Source: Hexactinellida sp. DTS-2022 (taxonomy: Eukaryota; Porifera; Hexactinellida). From it: 64,000 nt of DNA. Shown here in pieces: positions 1 to 11,156 of this stretch. The DNA lies in NCBI GenBank assembly GCA_028753945.1, contig JAPNXP010000015.1:2914001-2978000 (forward strand), written 5' to 3'. The position numbers and the translations under genes were made by a program. The notes beneath the pieces are model-generated. The model made no database searches, was not told where the DNA came from, and saw only the letters and a program-made list of their open reading frames with translations. Positions within the stretch are counted from its first letter, which is position 1. Every line of letters begins with the position of its first letter.

Positions 1-362
1 ACGAATATCGCGTTTACAAATTTACAATATGAATATTTATTGTTGTAGTTTACAAAATTAGTCAACAAATTTAGTAAAATTCAGGATGAGTCTAGAGGCT
101 AGCTTCCAAATGTTTTTATTTTAAACAAGTATGGGTAATACGAATTTCACATTCAGAAATTATGCTAAGAATATTTATTGTTGTTGTTGACAATGTTGTT
201 TACAAAATAGGTAACAGGTTAATGAAGTCGTAATGAACATAGGCTATTTTTGTTGTTGTATTGGTGACAAAATAGGTTGACACATTTGCGAAATATTGGA
301 ATTTATTAAGAAAATAGTTTTCGACGGTTAATATAGATAAATAATAAATTAGGAAATAACTT

Positions 363-524
363 ATATAGAGCTCAGCTCTAGTAGAGTTCAGTTTTTCAGT
401 ATGTGTATTCAGGCACTGAGAAAGGTCAGTTTTTTTCCAAAGCTATGAAATTGACCTTTAGAAAGTAAGCCTGGGCTTTTAGTATGGGAAAAATCTGAAC
501 TCTACTAAGCTCAGCTCTATATAA
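363..524. mobile_element. MITE with ~25-bp terminal inverted repeats
   Basis: The ends TATAGAGCTCAGCTCTAGTA and its near reverse complement bracket about 160 bp without coding potential. Copies lie at 9128-9289 and 49980-50142 at the equivalent place in the other ICMT blocks, and the mirror flanks at 3830 and 12640 lack it. The superfamily is not clear; the flanking TATATA may be a target duplication. Confidence 0.6.
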
Positions 525-544
525 GCATTCTCTAAATTTATATA

Positions 545-687
545 CAGTGCAACCTCGATTATCCGGACATGGGTCCAAATCCCAATCCTATACTATTATA
601 TATAAAATGACCTCGATTACCCGGACTTTAGCTTATACGGACATTTTCGTTCGGTCCCAATGTGTCCGGATAATCGAGGTTGCACTG
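545..687. mobile_element. pogo/Tc1-like MITE, family A
   Basis: Begins CAGTGCAACCTCGATTATCC and ends with the reverse complement GGATAATCGAGGTTGCACTG. This end type is typical of pogo-like elements, which insert at TA. Copies occur at 9311-9453 and 49816-49958. There is no coding capacity; the 75-residue frame across it is incidental. Confidence 0.75.
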
Positions 688-956
688 TTCTACGAATTTA
701 CTGGCAGAAAATATTTTGTTGTTGTTGTTGTAGTTAAGTTGAAAAATATACTATTTTACATATATTTTAATTAATTAATCAAAACTGCGTAGCGGTTAAT
801 CGATCCATCGCGAAGCGACCGATACCAACGTGCTCGTTATTATAATCAATTTAAACTCTTGAGATTGAGAAGAATACCTCTAAAATCAATAAGGAGATAA
901 ATCATGCAACTCGGTTCGTTCTAAGCAAACAAGGTTAAAAATATTGTGTCACGTGC

Positions 957-1010
957 TCATATCGATTATATTCATATAAAGGGGTAATATCGATTCTATT
1001 CATATAAGGA
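957..1010 (+). repeat. Tandem ATCGATTCTATTCATA repeats upstream of ICMT copy 1
   Basis: Two units of a ~28-32 bp repeat (core ATCGATTCTATTCATAT) end about 45 bp before the ICMT ATG. Every ICMT copy has such repeats at its 5' side with different unit number and sequence: 3466-3570, 9672-9790, 12306-12370, 46585-46670, 49490-49595. They could hold promoter elements, but nothing in the sequence proves it. Confidence 0.6.
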
Positions 1011-1053
1011 AGTACCTACATTTCTAAAAGTGTTCTCACACAAATATTCAAGA

Positions 1054-1656
1054 ATGTACACCATACCATATGGCATAATATGTGGAAAATCAATCATATT
1101 GTTTCAGTTCATTTATGAAGCGAAGAACCCGAACAGGCTAGGGAATGATACAGGCACACACAAATTGCCACATAGAGAACTTATCTACTTTTACTTCGTT
1201 CACTACACTATTATCTCCCTTCAGTGCTATTACTTGTTACAATACATTGTGTCAGTGTATTACCAGGTTGATACGGATAACATTGAATGGAGTAATGCAC
1301 TGTTTCTGATAGGACTGATAGTGTGTATAGCGGGTAGCTGTTTGAGAAAGAAAGCTAAACTACAGTTAGCAGATTTCTTCACTTATCAGTTGGCAGTTAG
1401 TGAGAGTCAGAGACTGATCACAAACGGAGTATACTCCCATATGATGCATCCCAGCTATATGGGAATGTGTATGCTATATTTAGGTATAAGCATTGCATAT
1501 CAATCCATAATGTTCTTCATTTTGTTCATCGCTATTATTTCCGTCACTATAACAGTACGTATTCCCAAAGAGGAGGCTATGTTAGCTAAGCATTTTGGAG
1601 CTGAGTATGAATGTTACTGTAAGACCAGATGGAGAATGGTGCCTTATGTTTACTAA
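1054..1656 (+). CDS. Isoprenylcysteine carboxyl methyltransferase-like protein, copy 1
   Basis: Integral-membrane methyltransferase of the ICMT family. Known members methylate the C-terminal prenylated cysteine of CaaX proteins in the ER with S-adenosylmethionine; the substrate here is unknown. About 200 residues in one exon, with hydrophobic segments around 35-60, 75-95 and 140-165. The family pattern is clear near the C terminus: GVYSHMMHPSYMG (usually GxYxxxRHPxYxG), then RIPKEEAMLAKHFGAEYECY and a terminal P-x-V-Y. Shorter than human ICMT (about 284 residues) and closer to the short ICMT-like proteins of microbes. The frame is open upstream to a GTG at 1030; the first ATG was chosen. The Arg of RHP is Met in every copy, so catalysis is uncertain. 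Upstream lie ATCGATTCTATTCATA repeats; 3' lie MITEs. Confidence 0.75.
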   Translation: MYTIPYGIICGKSIILFQFIYEAKNPNRLGNDTGTHKLPHRELIYFYFVHYTIISLQCYYLLQYIVSVYYQVDTDNIEWSNALFLIGLIVCIAGSCLRKKAKLQLADFFTYQLAVSESQRLITNGVYSHMMHPSYMGMCMLYLGISIAYQSIMFFILFIAIISVTITVRIPKEEAMLAKHFGAEYECYCKTRWRMVPYVY

Positions 1657-1949
1657 TCTAAATTATCTAATTGATAACTCGATAACCCTGTTAATTAATT
1701 AATTAGCTTGTTAATTTAAGCTCGATTGTTGTTTGCGCCTCTGTTTGCATGTTTTGTTTGTTTGTTTGTTCGCTTGTCTGTTGTTTGTTTATTCAAAATC
1801 AAAATGTACTTAGAGGTTACATATCTGATTTCGAATTTGGCATTACTAAATTTATAAGATGGATAGTTATTATTGTTGATAAAAAATTTGGTAACAATTT
1901 AATGAAAATTCGAAATTAACTTGGGCCAACGTGTGTAATAAGTAACATA

Positions 1950-2122
1950 CAGTAGATCCTAGTTAGTACTAACACCAGGGGAACGCCAAAATGTGTTCAC
2001 CTTATCCGGATTCGTATTAACCATTGTCATTTGTATTGAAAAGGATTTGAAGGGAACTGAAATAGTGTACGTATTAACCGGAGTTTCGTTCTAACCATAT
2101 TCGTACTAACGAGGTTCTACTG
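1950..2122. mobile_element. pogo-like MITE, family B
   Basis: Begins CAGTAGATCCTAGTTAGTAC and ends GTACTAACGAGGTTCTACTG, flanked by TA. Related copies: 11157-11371 (with an internal local duplication), 41790-41959 (in the macroH2A intron) and 47961-48131. Non-coding. Confidence 0.75.
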
Positions 2123-2274
2123 TAATTTAATTAATTCCTGAACTGGCAAATTTGTTATCTATTCTTGTCAAGTTGAAATAACTAATAATAATAAATCGAT
2201 ATCGCATAGGGATTCAGTGTTCCATCGCGATATGACAGAGGAGAGCGGAGGACTCGTTTAATTGATAACTCAAT

Positions 2275-2421
2275 CAGTGGCGTCGTGCTTGAATAGATTC
2301 TGGGGGGGCACAGAGTGTCGTAGTTAGTGACCAGATCAATGTTTTTCGGGACAAGCCTCTAAAGAAGGGGGGGCACAGGAAATTTTGGGGGGGCCCGGGC
2401 CCATAGAGCACGACGCCACTG
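2275..2421. mobile_element. hAT-like MITE with perfect 8-bp target duplication
   Basis: Terminal repeats CAGTGGCGTCGTGCT / AGCACGACGCCACTG bracket 147 bp containing G-runs. Direct repeats AACTCAAT lie on both sides (2267-2274 and 2422-2429), the 8-bp duplication typical of hAT transposition. Equivalent copies at 10840-10987 and 48284-48431 occupy the same site in the other ICMT blocks, so this insertion predates the block duplication. Confidence 0.85.
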
Positions 2422-2830
2422 AACTCAATAATGAGCACGAACTGCATACAAACTTTTTCAAAATTTTTGAAATTCAACTCTCACAGACATGTCAACTCCC
2501 ATTTTATATGTTTGTAGGTAGGTCGAATATATCGAAGTACTCCAATTATATTTTATTATTACGAAATAGTAAGGCGGTCTAAAAGTGATGATAATTTTTC
2601 TAAAACTTCGTTTTAGAGAAGCGAACCTTTCGATTCAACTGGAATTAACCATAAATTATTCCTGTTGGCTACAAAAGTGAATATACATAATTTCCTCAAT
2701 AATATATACGTGAGTATTAAGGATTATTATTAATAAATATTGTAAGCAACAAAAGAGCAAATATTATATAATAGCAAGTTAGCAACAGCGAATTAACAGG
2801 GTTATTGAGTCATCAATTAGATAATTTAGA

Positions 2831-3410
2831 TTAGTAAACATAAGGCACCATTCTCCATCTGGTCTTACAGTAACATTCATACTCAGCTCCAAAATGCCTC
2901 CTCTTTGGGAATACGTACTGTTATAGTGACGGAAAATAATAGCGATGAACAAAGTGAAGAACATTATGGATTGATATGCAATGCTTATACCTAAATATAG
3001 CATACACATTCCCATATAGCTGGGATGCATCATATGGGAGTATACTCCGTTTGTGATCAGTCTCTGACTCTCACTCACTCCCAACTGATAAGTGAAAAAT
3101 CTGCTAACTGTAGTTTAGCTTTCTTTCTCAAACAGCTACCCGCTATACACACTATCAGTCCTATCAGAAACAGTGCATTACTCCATTCAATGTTAACAGT
3201 ATCAACCTGGTAATATACTGACACAATGTATTGTAACAAGTAATAGTACTGAATTGAAATAATAGTGTAGTGAAAGAAGTAATATAAGCTATGTGGCAAT
3301 TTGTGTGTGCCTGTATCATTCCCTAGCCTGTTCGGGTTCTTCGTTTCATAAATGAATTGAATCAATATGATTGATTTTCCACATATTATGCCCAATGTTA
3401 TGGCGTCCAT
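2831..3410 (-). pseudogene. ICMT-like copy 2, broken
   Basis: Reverse-strand copy of the ICMT-like gene (MDAITLG type, as at 9835-10437). Against intact copies it shows a 3-residue deletion after KLPH; a 1-nt deletion in the ADFFTYQ region (GTGAAAAAT where others have GTGAAGAAAT), which runs the frame to a stop; a 1-nt insertion in the A-run of GACGGAAAATAA; and a 14-nt deletion that removes LAKHF. The GVYSHMMHPSYMG region survives in a second frame. A decayed paralogue, not likely to make protein. Confidence 0.8.
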
Positions 3411-5248
3411 TCTTGAATATTTGTGTGAAAACACTGTTAGAAATTTAGGTACTTCCTTTTATGAATATAATCTATTTTGCTTCCTTATATGAATAGAATC
3501 GATATCACTTCATTATACGTATGAATAGAATCGATATCACTTCATTATACGTATGAATAGAATCGATATGAGCACGCGACACTATATTTAACCTTGTTTG
3601 CATAGAACCAACCGAGTTGCATGAATTATCTCCTTTTTGATGAGAGGTATTCTTCTCAATCTCAGAGTTTAAATTGATTTTTTAATAACGAGCACGTTGC
3701 TCTCGGTCGCTTCGCGATGGAGCGATCAACCGCTGACGCAGTTTTGATTAATTAATTAAAATATATATGTTTCAACTTAACTACAACAACAACAACAAAA
3801 TATTTTCTGCCAGTAAATTCGTAGTATATAAATTTATTATTTATCTATATTAACCGTCGAAAACTATTTTCTTAATAAATTCCAATATTTCGCAAATATG
3901 TCAATCTATTCTGTCACCAATACAACAACAAAGATAGCCTATGTTCATTACGACTTCATTAACCTATTAACCTATTTTGTAAACAACAAGTCAACAACAA
4001 CAATAAATATTCTTAGCATAATTTCTGAATGTGAAATTCGTATTAACCACACTTGTTTAAATATAATAACATTTGGAAGCTAGCCTCTAGGCTCATTTGA
4101 ATTTTACTAAATTTGTTGACTAATTTTGTAAACGCAACAATATATATTCATATTGTAAATTTGTAAACGCGAAATTCGTCCTCAGCATACTTGTTTATCT
4201 ATCATAATAACATGTAGAAGCGTAATAGCAAATCGCTTTTTTCGCTAAATTTGTTGGCTAATTAATATAGCAGGGTACAAAATTTACACTATATGTTCGC
4301 TTTTGGACTGAAAATAACTTTATAATAAAGCAATATACATATATACGAGCCCTTCGGTCTCGGTCGCTTCACGAACTGATCACTCCCTCACAAATTACAT
4401 ACTTATTTCATTTCAGTATTTTGTTATTGGAAAGCCAAGGTATGTCAATTAATTACAAAGCTAGGTCAACAAATTAATGATATCTACTAACCCAGGTTAT
4501 ATCTTCAGCATCTCCCCTACATTAAACCATTTATCATACAGAAACTAAATATTTGTAGCAAATTACGTAATCCCATTGATAGAATAATATTTATATAGGA
4601 AGCCAGGTGTAATAAAATACAAAGAAGTTAACGACTCTAGTGCATTCTTGTTAACCAAACAAATCAGATTAGTGTAAAAAATAATAGGACACATTTTAGT
4701 TAAAGCAAGGATTTACCAGAAAATAATTCAATGAGTTTTATGTATAACTTGGAGCGAATATTTATACTAAAGGAAATAAGCCTATAGACAACCACAATCC
4801 ACAAGGATTATTAATTCGTAGAATGGGAGACGTTATAGCAAACGAAATTATAAAATTATTCTGCAGAATTTCGATACATCTCTAATTATGTTAGTATCTT
4901 GTAATTGTCAAACAGTGGAACACTTGCTAATACTCAATCCATGTTTCAGTCCAAAATAATAAATAAGACACAATTATTGCGTTATACGTAGCTACAGTTA
5001 ACCAATTACGTAGTTAAATAATATATTCCAATAAAATATTTAGAATAAACTACTGAATATGATTAAGTTTACGAAGTAAGCCACAATAACAGTAGAATAT
5101 AGGTTTTTTTCTTTTATTAGAAACTTAGATATATACTGTCACAAATAAGTATCTAAACTGACACACCAATGTGGTCTCAATACCACCACACCACGGAAGG
5201 AAGAAGGGCCTCCATAAAAGGGGAATGTGTTCGTTGTGTGTGAAAGTA

Positions 5249-6353
5249 TCTATATATATAAAGTTGTGTGTGTGTGTGTGTGTGTATGTTTGTCCTCACA
5301 TCTCCTCTGAGAGTTCTTAACAGATTTGAACCAAATTTTGTATGCCACTTAGGAGTTATCCCACCACCCTGAATAAGGAGTTTTTAAGAGATATTTACAT
5401 TCCTCGCGAAGTTAACTCAAAATATGTGATTTTTTTGCACCTTCCCATACATTTCAATGGGAATTATCAAAAGTTCACAGTACTGATAGAAAAACATTTC
5501 AAACGTGCAATCTAGGTTTTAGTGTGTGAGGAATCCAAATATGATATTTTAAAGTCAATATAATGCATAATTTGCAATTTACCACATGCATATTTTTCAC
5601 ACTTTGCGAGGGTACCGACCTTGACCTATCAGATTGCAGAGTTCTCACATTATTCTGGCTCGAGTTTTATTGGTATATAATTCAATGTGTCAATTGTGTA
5701 TGAAAGAAAACAACAATTGGTTGTCCCTTGCTATAGCTGACATGATTTAACCAATAAAATTTCAGCTTGCATTGAGTTAACAATAGTCTCATTCCTATGG
5801 TCCCCGTAATATTAATACAACTGTTTACAATATTTTTAACATATTTCACATATTTCACATTTCACATCCGTCATATTTCAAATCATATCGTAATCCATGC
5901 CAGAACTAGGACACCATGACATAATACAGAGGCAAAACATAACAACATACTAACCAACTGGAATTCACAGCTTACAAATAATCTAACTATACAGGACAGA
6001 TTAATTTTCCCTGCACAATTCTGGGTACTATCAGGTCAGGAAGCACGTAAATTTCAAGTTTCATTTTTACAACACTCTAAGCCCCAATACTGACAAATTA
6101 TACTTCGAATATACAGTTATCTTCTGTACTTCCCAAGTGGTAATACCACTAAAGAGGTACATATATAACAAGTTCGTTGGAACATAATGATATTTTGCAG
6201 GAACTACCAAGGGCAAGAAGCCTTTTTGTGGCGGAGGGCGGCGCTTCGGCTATTAGTAATACTATCAAATAACATATGTAAATATGATTATTTACTCATT
6301 ATAAGATATCCCGTGAATTTGAATACCGCGGCGAAGCGCGGGTACTCGGCTAG
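5249..6353 (+). mobile_element. Non-autonomous Helitron
   Basis: Begins TCTATATATATAAAG followed by a GT microsatellite and TTTGTCCTCACATCTCC. Ends with a GC-rich hairpin (CCGCGGCGAAGCGCGG) and GGTACTCGGCTAG. TC at the start, a hairpin plus CTAG at the end, and insertion between A (5248) and T (6354) are the Helitron hallmarks. The mirror arm near 52501-52515 has the unoccupied site (CTCATATTCTTTCAC) and lacks the element. No replication-initiator/helicase ORF is present. Confidence 0.85.
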
Positions 6354-7700
6354 TATGAGAATAATACATTTCATATCAATAAGTTATTAGCATGTAAATC
6401 GGTTGGTTCAACGTAGACTAAGTTTAAAATGAGGTATGTCGTGCTATTATCGAAACTATTCCTAAAGAGATTTTAAACGCACTAAACAATATTTGTGAAC
6501 TTTGAGTTTTATTGAGTTTATTACATAATATTCTTACATTATTCTCACACTTCGAATAAAATATTCAAGAATAGACACCATACCATTGGGCATCGGTTCT
6601 AGTTTACGGAATATTCACTTTTTCCCCCCACAAACAACGATTCCAATTCCTATTCTATAGACACACTGGCGTTTTGGCAAACATAGTTAGATTTATGATT
6701 AGAAATACTATACAATTTAATACGTACAAACAATTCTTCTATTTAGTGTTGTATTAATTCAACAAGTGGCCGTCCAGTTTAGACCATACAGTGGTGTTCG
6801 TCCCATACTAGCTCTAATAGCAAATCTAGATTATTAAAAATCGATTGTTCTTTGTTTGTTTGTTTGTTGGATGTCCGGATTTTAGAGTGTAAAAGTTAAA
6901 AAACTAATTCCCAGTTGTAAATTGTATATATATTATATACTCTTACTATGTCACAGGTGTTCACATAAGTGGAACTATACTAGACTATACAGATAATAAC
7001 ACCTGCTACTGCTATACTATAGTAGACACCAACACCTGCATACAAACATCTGCCATTCTGTCTGTGATGCAACAATAGCTAGAGAAGTATAAATACAGTC
7101 AGGTTGTGAGTAGAATAGATGCTCTTATTGGATCGACAGTGGCTCCTTCAAGAGGATCAGATGCTCTTATTGACTCTTTCTAAACTTGGATTAAATTACT
7201 AGATTTATTACCCTCCAAACTATAAATATCCCATATAAATTAAACGAGTGACACCCATCTATATTGGAACCATAGCATGTACGTGCAATCCTTATAGAGA
7301 GGTTTAATTAATACAAACAGTTCTTCTATTTAGTGTTTATGAATTCAACAAGTGGCAGTCCAGTTTAGAACATACAGTGGTTACAAATTTGCTCCGATTA
7401 GATAAACTTATAAAAATATACAACACATAGTGGAACACCTTTATAGGATTTGTCTGTTATTAGACACTTAATGAAAGTTAGTTATTAGCTAAAATGTGTC
7501 CTATTATTTTTTACACTAATCTGATTTGTTTGGTTAACAAGAATGCACTAGAGTCGTTAACTTCCTTGTATTTTATTACACCTGGCTACCTATATAAATA
7601 TTATACTATCAATGGAATCACGTAATTTACTACAAAGATTTAGTTTCTGTATGATAAATGGTTTAATGTAGGGGAGATGCTGAAGTTATAACCTGGGTTA
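6354..7700. other. Gene-poor arm sequence
   Basis: Arm sequence matching about 51180-52500. Contains a poly-pyrimidine TTTGTTTGTTTG tract near 6850 followed by TGTCCGGATTTT, which resembles the 5' end of the short Helitron-like elements at 21381 and 21911. It also holds fragments of the region near 13600-13850 (for example around 6600-6760). No supported gene seen. Confidence 0.6.
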
Positions 7701-8420
7701 CCTTATTATAGGAAATTAACGCTCCATGAAATTAACGCGAATTGGAGCTGAACATTTTCAAATACATGAAATTAACGCGAATAAATTTTATAAAAAAATT
7801 TCAGGATTATTAATCTCCTGATTGAATACTATTATTGTGCCCAAATAGGCTTCCAGTCTACTTGATAGACATGGTATATCCTTTCAAACTAGTTGCATAT
7901 CTGAAAATATGTAGCTCGGAAGTTTGTCATCCATTATACTTTTGCTAAACAAGTAGCAGGAAATTAGGCCACTGTTTATTGGAATCTTGTTTCAGCTCCA
8001 CCGCCCGCGTCAGATTTCACTCCCGCACGAATATTGTCATTATTGTCATTATTACCATTATTACACCTACATTTCAAGTAAGGCCACTGTTCGTTGCCAA
8101 TTTTATTGTAGGACACACTCTAAAATAGCCACAATTAGCTAGTAACAAAATCAGAACCTATAACAAGCATTATTACCCAACGATTGCATATTTTATCAAT
8201 AAGCACTCACAAATTAGAATATTTGCTCAGATAATTATTAACTAAGTCGTCATCAAATAATGAGATAATGAATGAGATGCCGCCCGCCCGCATCCTCTGA
8301 TAGACTTCGTGTGGAGATGAAACAATATTGTCATTAACAGTGGCCTTAAGGTCATGGAAATTAACGCTCCATGAAATTAACGCGATTTGGAGAAATTCGC
8401 GTTAATTTCCTATAATAAGG
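7701..8420. mobile_element. TA-inserting element with TIR CCTTATTATAGGAAATTAAC
   Basis: The ends CCTTATTATAGGAAATTAAC and its reverse complement are flanked by TA; the uninterrupted site GGTTAGTAGATATC is readable at the equivalent place in other blocks (near 4485 and 13300). Subterminal copies of GAAATTAACGCGA repeat inside. The right-arm copy (50817-51175) is only 359 bp against 720 bp here, so one has a deletion or the other an insertion. Non-coding. Confidence 0.7.
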
Positions 8421-8624
8421 TAGTAGATATCATTAATTTGTTGACCTAGCTTTGTAATAGGTTGACACACCTTGGCTTCCAATAACAAATACTACTGAAA
8501 TGAAATAAGTATTGTAACTTGTGAGTGAGTGATCCTTTCGCGAAGCTACCGAGATCGAAGGGCTCGTTATACGTGTATTGCTTCATTAGCAAGTTATTTT
8601 CAGTCCAAAAGCGAACATATAATG

Positions 8625-8697
8625 TTAATGTTGCAGTGTATACCCGCACATGGTGTGTGCCCGCACACACCATGTGCGGGTATACACTGCAACATTA
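8625..8697. repeat. Perfect inverted-repeat hairpin insertion
   Basis: About 35-nt arms: AATGTTGCAGTGTATACCCG is mirrored exactly by CGGGTATACACTGCAACATT. The matching sequences at 13090, 45850 and 50610 read straight through without it, so it is an insertion in this copy only. A diverged relative with the same leader (AATGTTGCAGTGTA) is at about 16960-17060. Confidence 0.8.
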
Positions 8698-9127
8698 ATT
8701 TTGTACCCTGCTATATTAGCCAACAAATTTAGCGCAAAAAGCGATTTGCTATTACGCTTCTACAGTACATGTTATTATGATAAATAAACAAGTATCCTGA
8801 ACACGAATATCGCGTTTACAAAATTAGTCAACAAATTTAGTAAAATTCAGGATGAGTCTAGAGGCTAGCTTCCAAATGTTTTTATTTTAAACAAGTATGG
8901 GTAATACGAATTTCACATTCAGAAATTATGCTAAGAATATTTATTGTTGTTGTTGACAATGTTGTTTACAAAATAGGTAACAGGTTAATGAAGTCGTAAT
9001 GAACATAGGCTATTTTTGTTGTTGTATTGGTGACAAAATAGGTTGACACATTTGCGAAATATTGGAATTTATTAAGAAAATAGTTTTCGACGGTTAATAT
9101 AGATAAATAATAAATTAGGAAATTACT

Positions 9128-9289
9128 TATATAGAGCTCAGCTCTAGTAGAGTTCAGTTTTTCAGTATGTGTATTCAGGCACTGAGAAAGGTCAGTTTTT
9201 TTCCAAAGCTTTGAAATTGACCTTTAGAAAGTAAGCCTGGGCTTTTAGTATGGGAAAAATCTGAACTCTACATAGCTCAGCTCTATATA
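9128..9289. mobile_element. MITE, copy of 363-524
   Basis: Same ends (TATAGAGCTCAGCTCTAGTA) and interior as 363-524, at the same position upstream of an ICMT gene. Confidence 0.6.
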
Positions 9290-9310
9290 AGCATTCTCTA
9301 AATTTATATA

Positions 9311-9453
9311 CAGTGCAACCTTGATTATCCGGACATGGGTCCAAATCCCAATCCTATACTATTATATATAAAATGACCTCGATTATCCGGACTTTAGCTT
9401 ATACGGACATTTTCGTTCGGTCCCAATGGGTCCGGATAATCGAGGTTGCACTG
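9311..9453. mobile_element. pogo-like MITE, family A copy
   Basis: Begins CAGTGCAACCTTGATTATCC and ends with the CGAGGTTGCACTG end, flanked by TA on both sides. Copy of 545-687. Confidence 0.75.
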
Positions 9454-9671
9454 TACTACGAATTTACTGGCAGAAAATATTTTGTTGTTGTTGTTGTAGT
9501 TAAGTTGAAAAATATACTATTTTACATAACGAAGCGACCGAGACCAACGTGCTCGTTATTATAATGAATTTAAACTCTTGAGATTGAGAAGAATACCTCT
9601 CATCAAAAAGGAGATAATTCATGCAACTCGGTTGGTTCTATGCAAACAAGGTTAAATATACTGTGTTGCGT

Positions 9672-9790
9672 GCTCATATCGATTCTATTCATACGTATAA
9701 TGAAGTGATATCGATTCTATTCATACGTATAATGAAGTGATATCGATTCTATTCATATAAGGAAGCTAAATCGATTCTATTCATAAAAGG
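9672..9790 (+). repeat. Tandem repeats upstream of ICMT copy 3
   Basis: Four units around ATCGATTCTATTCATA. Two include the 32-bp form with CGTATAATGAAGTGAT, followed by two shorter ones. The array ends about 45 bp from the ATG. The mirror at 49490-49595 has a similar set, while 957-1010 has only two units. Confidence 0.65.
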
Positions 9791-9834
9791 AAGTACCTAA
9801 AATTCTAACAGTGTTCTCACACAAATATTCAAGA

Positions 9835-10437
9835 ATGGACGCCATAACATTGGGCATAATATGTGGAAAATCAATCATATTGTTTCAATTCATTTATGAA
9901 ACGAAGAACCCGAACAGGCTAGGGAATGATACAGGCACACACAAATTGCCACATAGCGAACTTATCTTATATTACTTCTTTCACTACACTATTATTTCAA
10001 TTCAGTACTATTACTTGTTACAATACATTGTGTCAGTGTATTACCAGGTTGATACTGTTAACATTGAATGGAGTAATGCACTGTTTCTGATAGGACTGAT
10101 AGTGTGTATAGCGGGTAGCTGTTTGAGAAAGAAAGCTAAAATACAGTTAGCAGATTTCTTCACTTATCAGTTGGGAGTGAGTGAGAGTCAGAGACTGATC
10201 ACAAACGGAGTATACTCCCATATGATGCATCCCAGCTATATGGGAATATGTATGCTATATTTAGGTATAAGCATTGCATACCAATCCATAATGTTCTTCA
10301 CTTTGTTCATCGCTATAATTTCCGTCACTATAACAGTACGTATTCCCAAAGAGGAGGCTATGTTAGCTAAGCATTTTGGAGCTGAGTATGAATGTTACTG
10401 TAAGACCAGATGGAGAATGGTGCCTTATGTTTACTAA
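9835..10437 (+). CDS. Isoprenylcysteine carboxyl methyltransferase-like protein, copy 3
   Basis: Intact 200-residue single-exon frame of the MDAITLG type. It has the same membrane segments and ICMT signature as copy 1 (GVYSHMMHPSYMG, then RIPKEEAMLAKHFGAEYECY). Known family members are membrane SAM-dependent methyltransferases of prenylcysteine; the role here is inferred. It differs from copy 1 mainly near the N terminus and at KLPHSELILYYFF (copy 1 has KLPHRELIYFYFV). The frame extends upstream without a stop to a GTG at 9811. The partner in inverted orientation is 11669-12271. The opposite-arm equivalent (48832-49434) is also intact. The RHP Arg is Met. Confidence 0.75.
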   Translation: MDAITLGIICGKSIILFQFIYETKNPNRLGNDTGTHKLPHSELILYYFFHYTIISIQYYYLLQYIVSVYYQVDTVNIEWSNALFLIGLIVCIAGSCLRKKAKIQLADFFTYQLGVSESQRLITNGVYSHMMHPSYMGICMLYLGISIAYQSIMFFTLFIAIISVTITVRIPKEEAMLAKHFGAEYECYCKTRWRMVPYVY

Positions 10438-10839
10438 TCTAAATTATCTAATTGATAACCCTGTTAATTGGCTGTTGCTAACTTGCTATCATATAATATT
10501 TGCTCTTTTGTTGCTTACAATATTTATTAATAATAATCCTTAATACTCGCGTATATATATTATTGAGGAAATTATATATATTCACTTTTGTAGCCAACAG
10601 GAATCATTTATGGTCAATTCCAGTTGAATCGAAAGGTTCGCTTCTCTAAAACGAAGTTTTAAAAAATTATCATCACTTTTAGACCGCCTTACTATTTCGT
10701 AATAATAAAATATAACTGGAGTACTTCGATATATTCGACCTACATACAAACATATAAAATGGGAGTTGACATGTCTGTGAGAGTTGAATTACAAAAATTT
10801 TGAAAAAGTTTGCATGCAGTTCGTGCTCATTATTGAGTT

Positions 10840-10987
10840 CAGTGGCGTCGTGCTCTATGGGCCCGGGCCCCCCCAAAATTTCCTGTGCCCCCCCTTCTTT
10901 AGAGGCTTGTCCCGAAAAACATTGATCTGGTCACTAACTACGACACTCTGTGCCCCCCCCAGAATCTATTCAAGCACGACGCCACTG
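10840..10987. mobile_element. hAT-like MITE copy
   Basis: Same element as 2275-2421 in the opposite orientation. Flanking 8-bp direct repeats ATTGAGTT at 10832-10839 and 10988-10995. Confidence 0.85.
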
Positions 10988-11156
10988 ATTGAGTTATCAA
11001 TTAAACGAGTCCTCCGCTCTCCTCTGTCATATCGCGATGGAACACTGAATCCCTATGCGATATCGATTTATTATTATTATTTATTAGTTATTTCAACTTG
11101 ACAAGAATAGATAACAAATTTGCCAGTTCAGGAATTAATTAAATTACAGTAGAACC

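Larger units (their letters stand above)
1..4702. repeat. ICMT block P1 (inward-facing gene pair plus repeats)
   Basis: Block with ICMT-like genes pointing toward each other (1054-1656 plus; 2831-3410 minus) around a hAT-like miniature element. The same block appears reverse-complemented at about 8810-13500 and again at about 45900-50500. In P1 the plus copy begins MYTIPYG and the minus copy MDAITLG; in the second block these are swapped, which shows the inversion. The outer flanks hold short GTT/AAC microsatellites and a recurring motif (TCGCGAAGCGACCGA followed by GGGCTCGTT-like sequence) near 795-840 and 3695-3735 that resembles the 3' end of the short elements at 21381-22240. The start of the block is cut by the window edge. 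Confidence 0.75.

Noticed and set aside
795..840. TCGCGAAGCGACCGA/GGGCTCG motif as a tRNA-derived SINE head
   Set aside because: No A-box/B-box spacing or cloverleaf; the double hairpin sits at element 3' ends instead.
5264..5286. GT microsatellite as a regulatory Z-DNA element
   Set aside because: It is part of the Helitron 5' end and is not near a gene.
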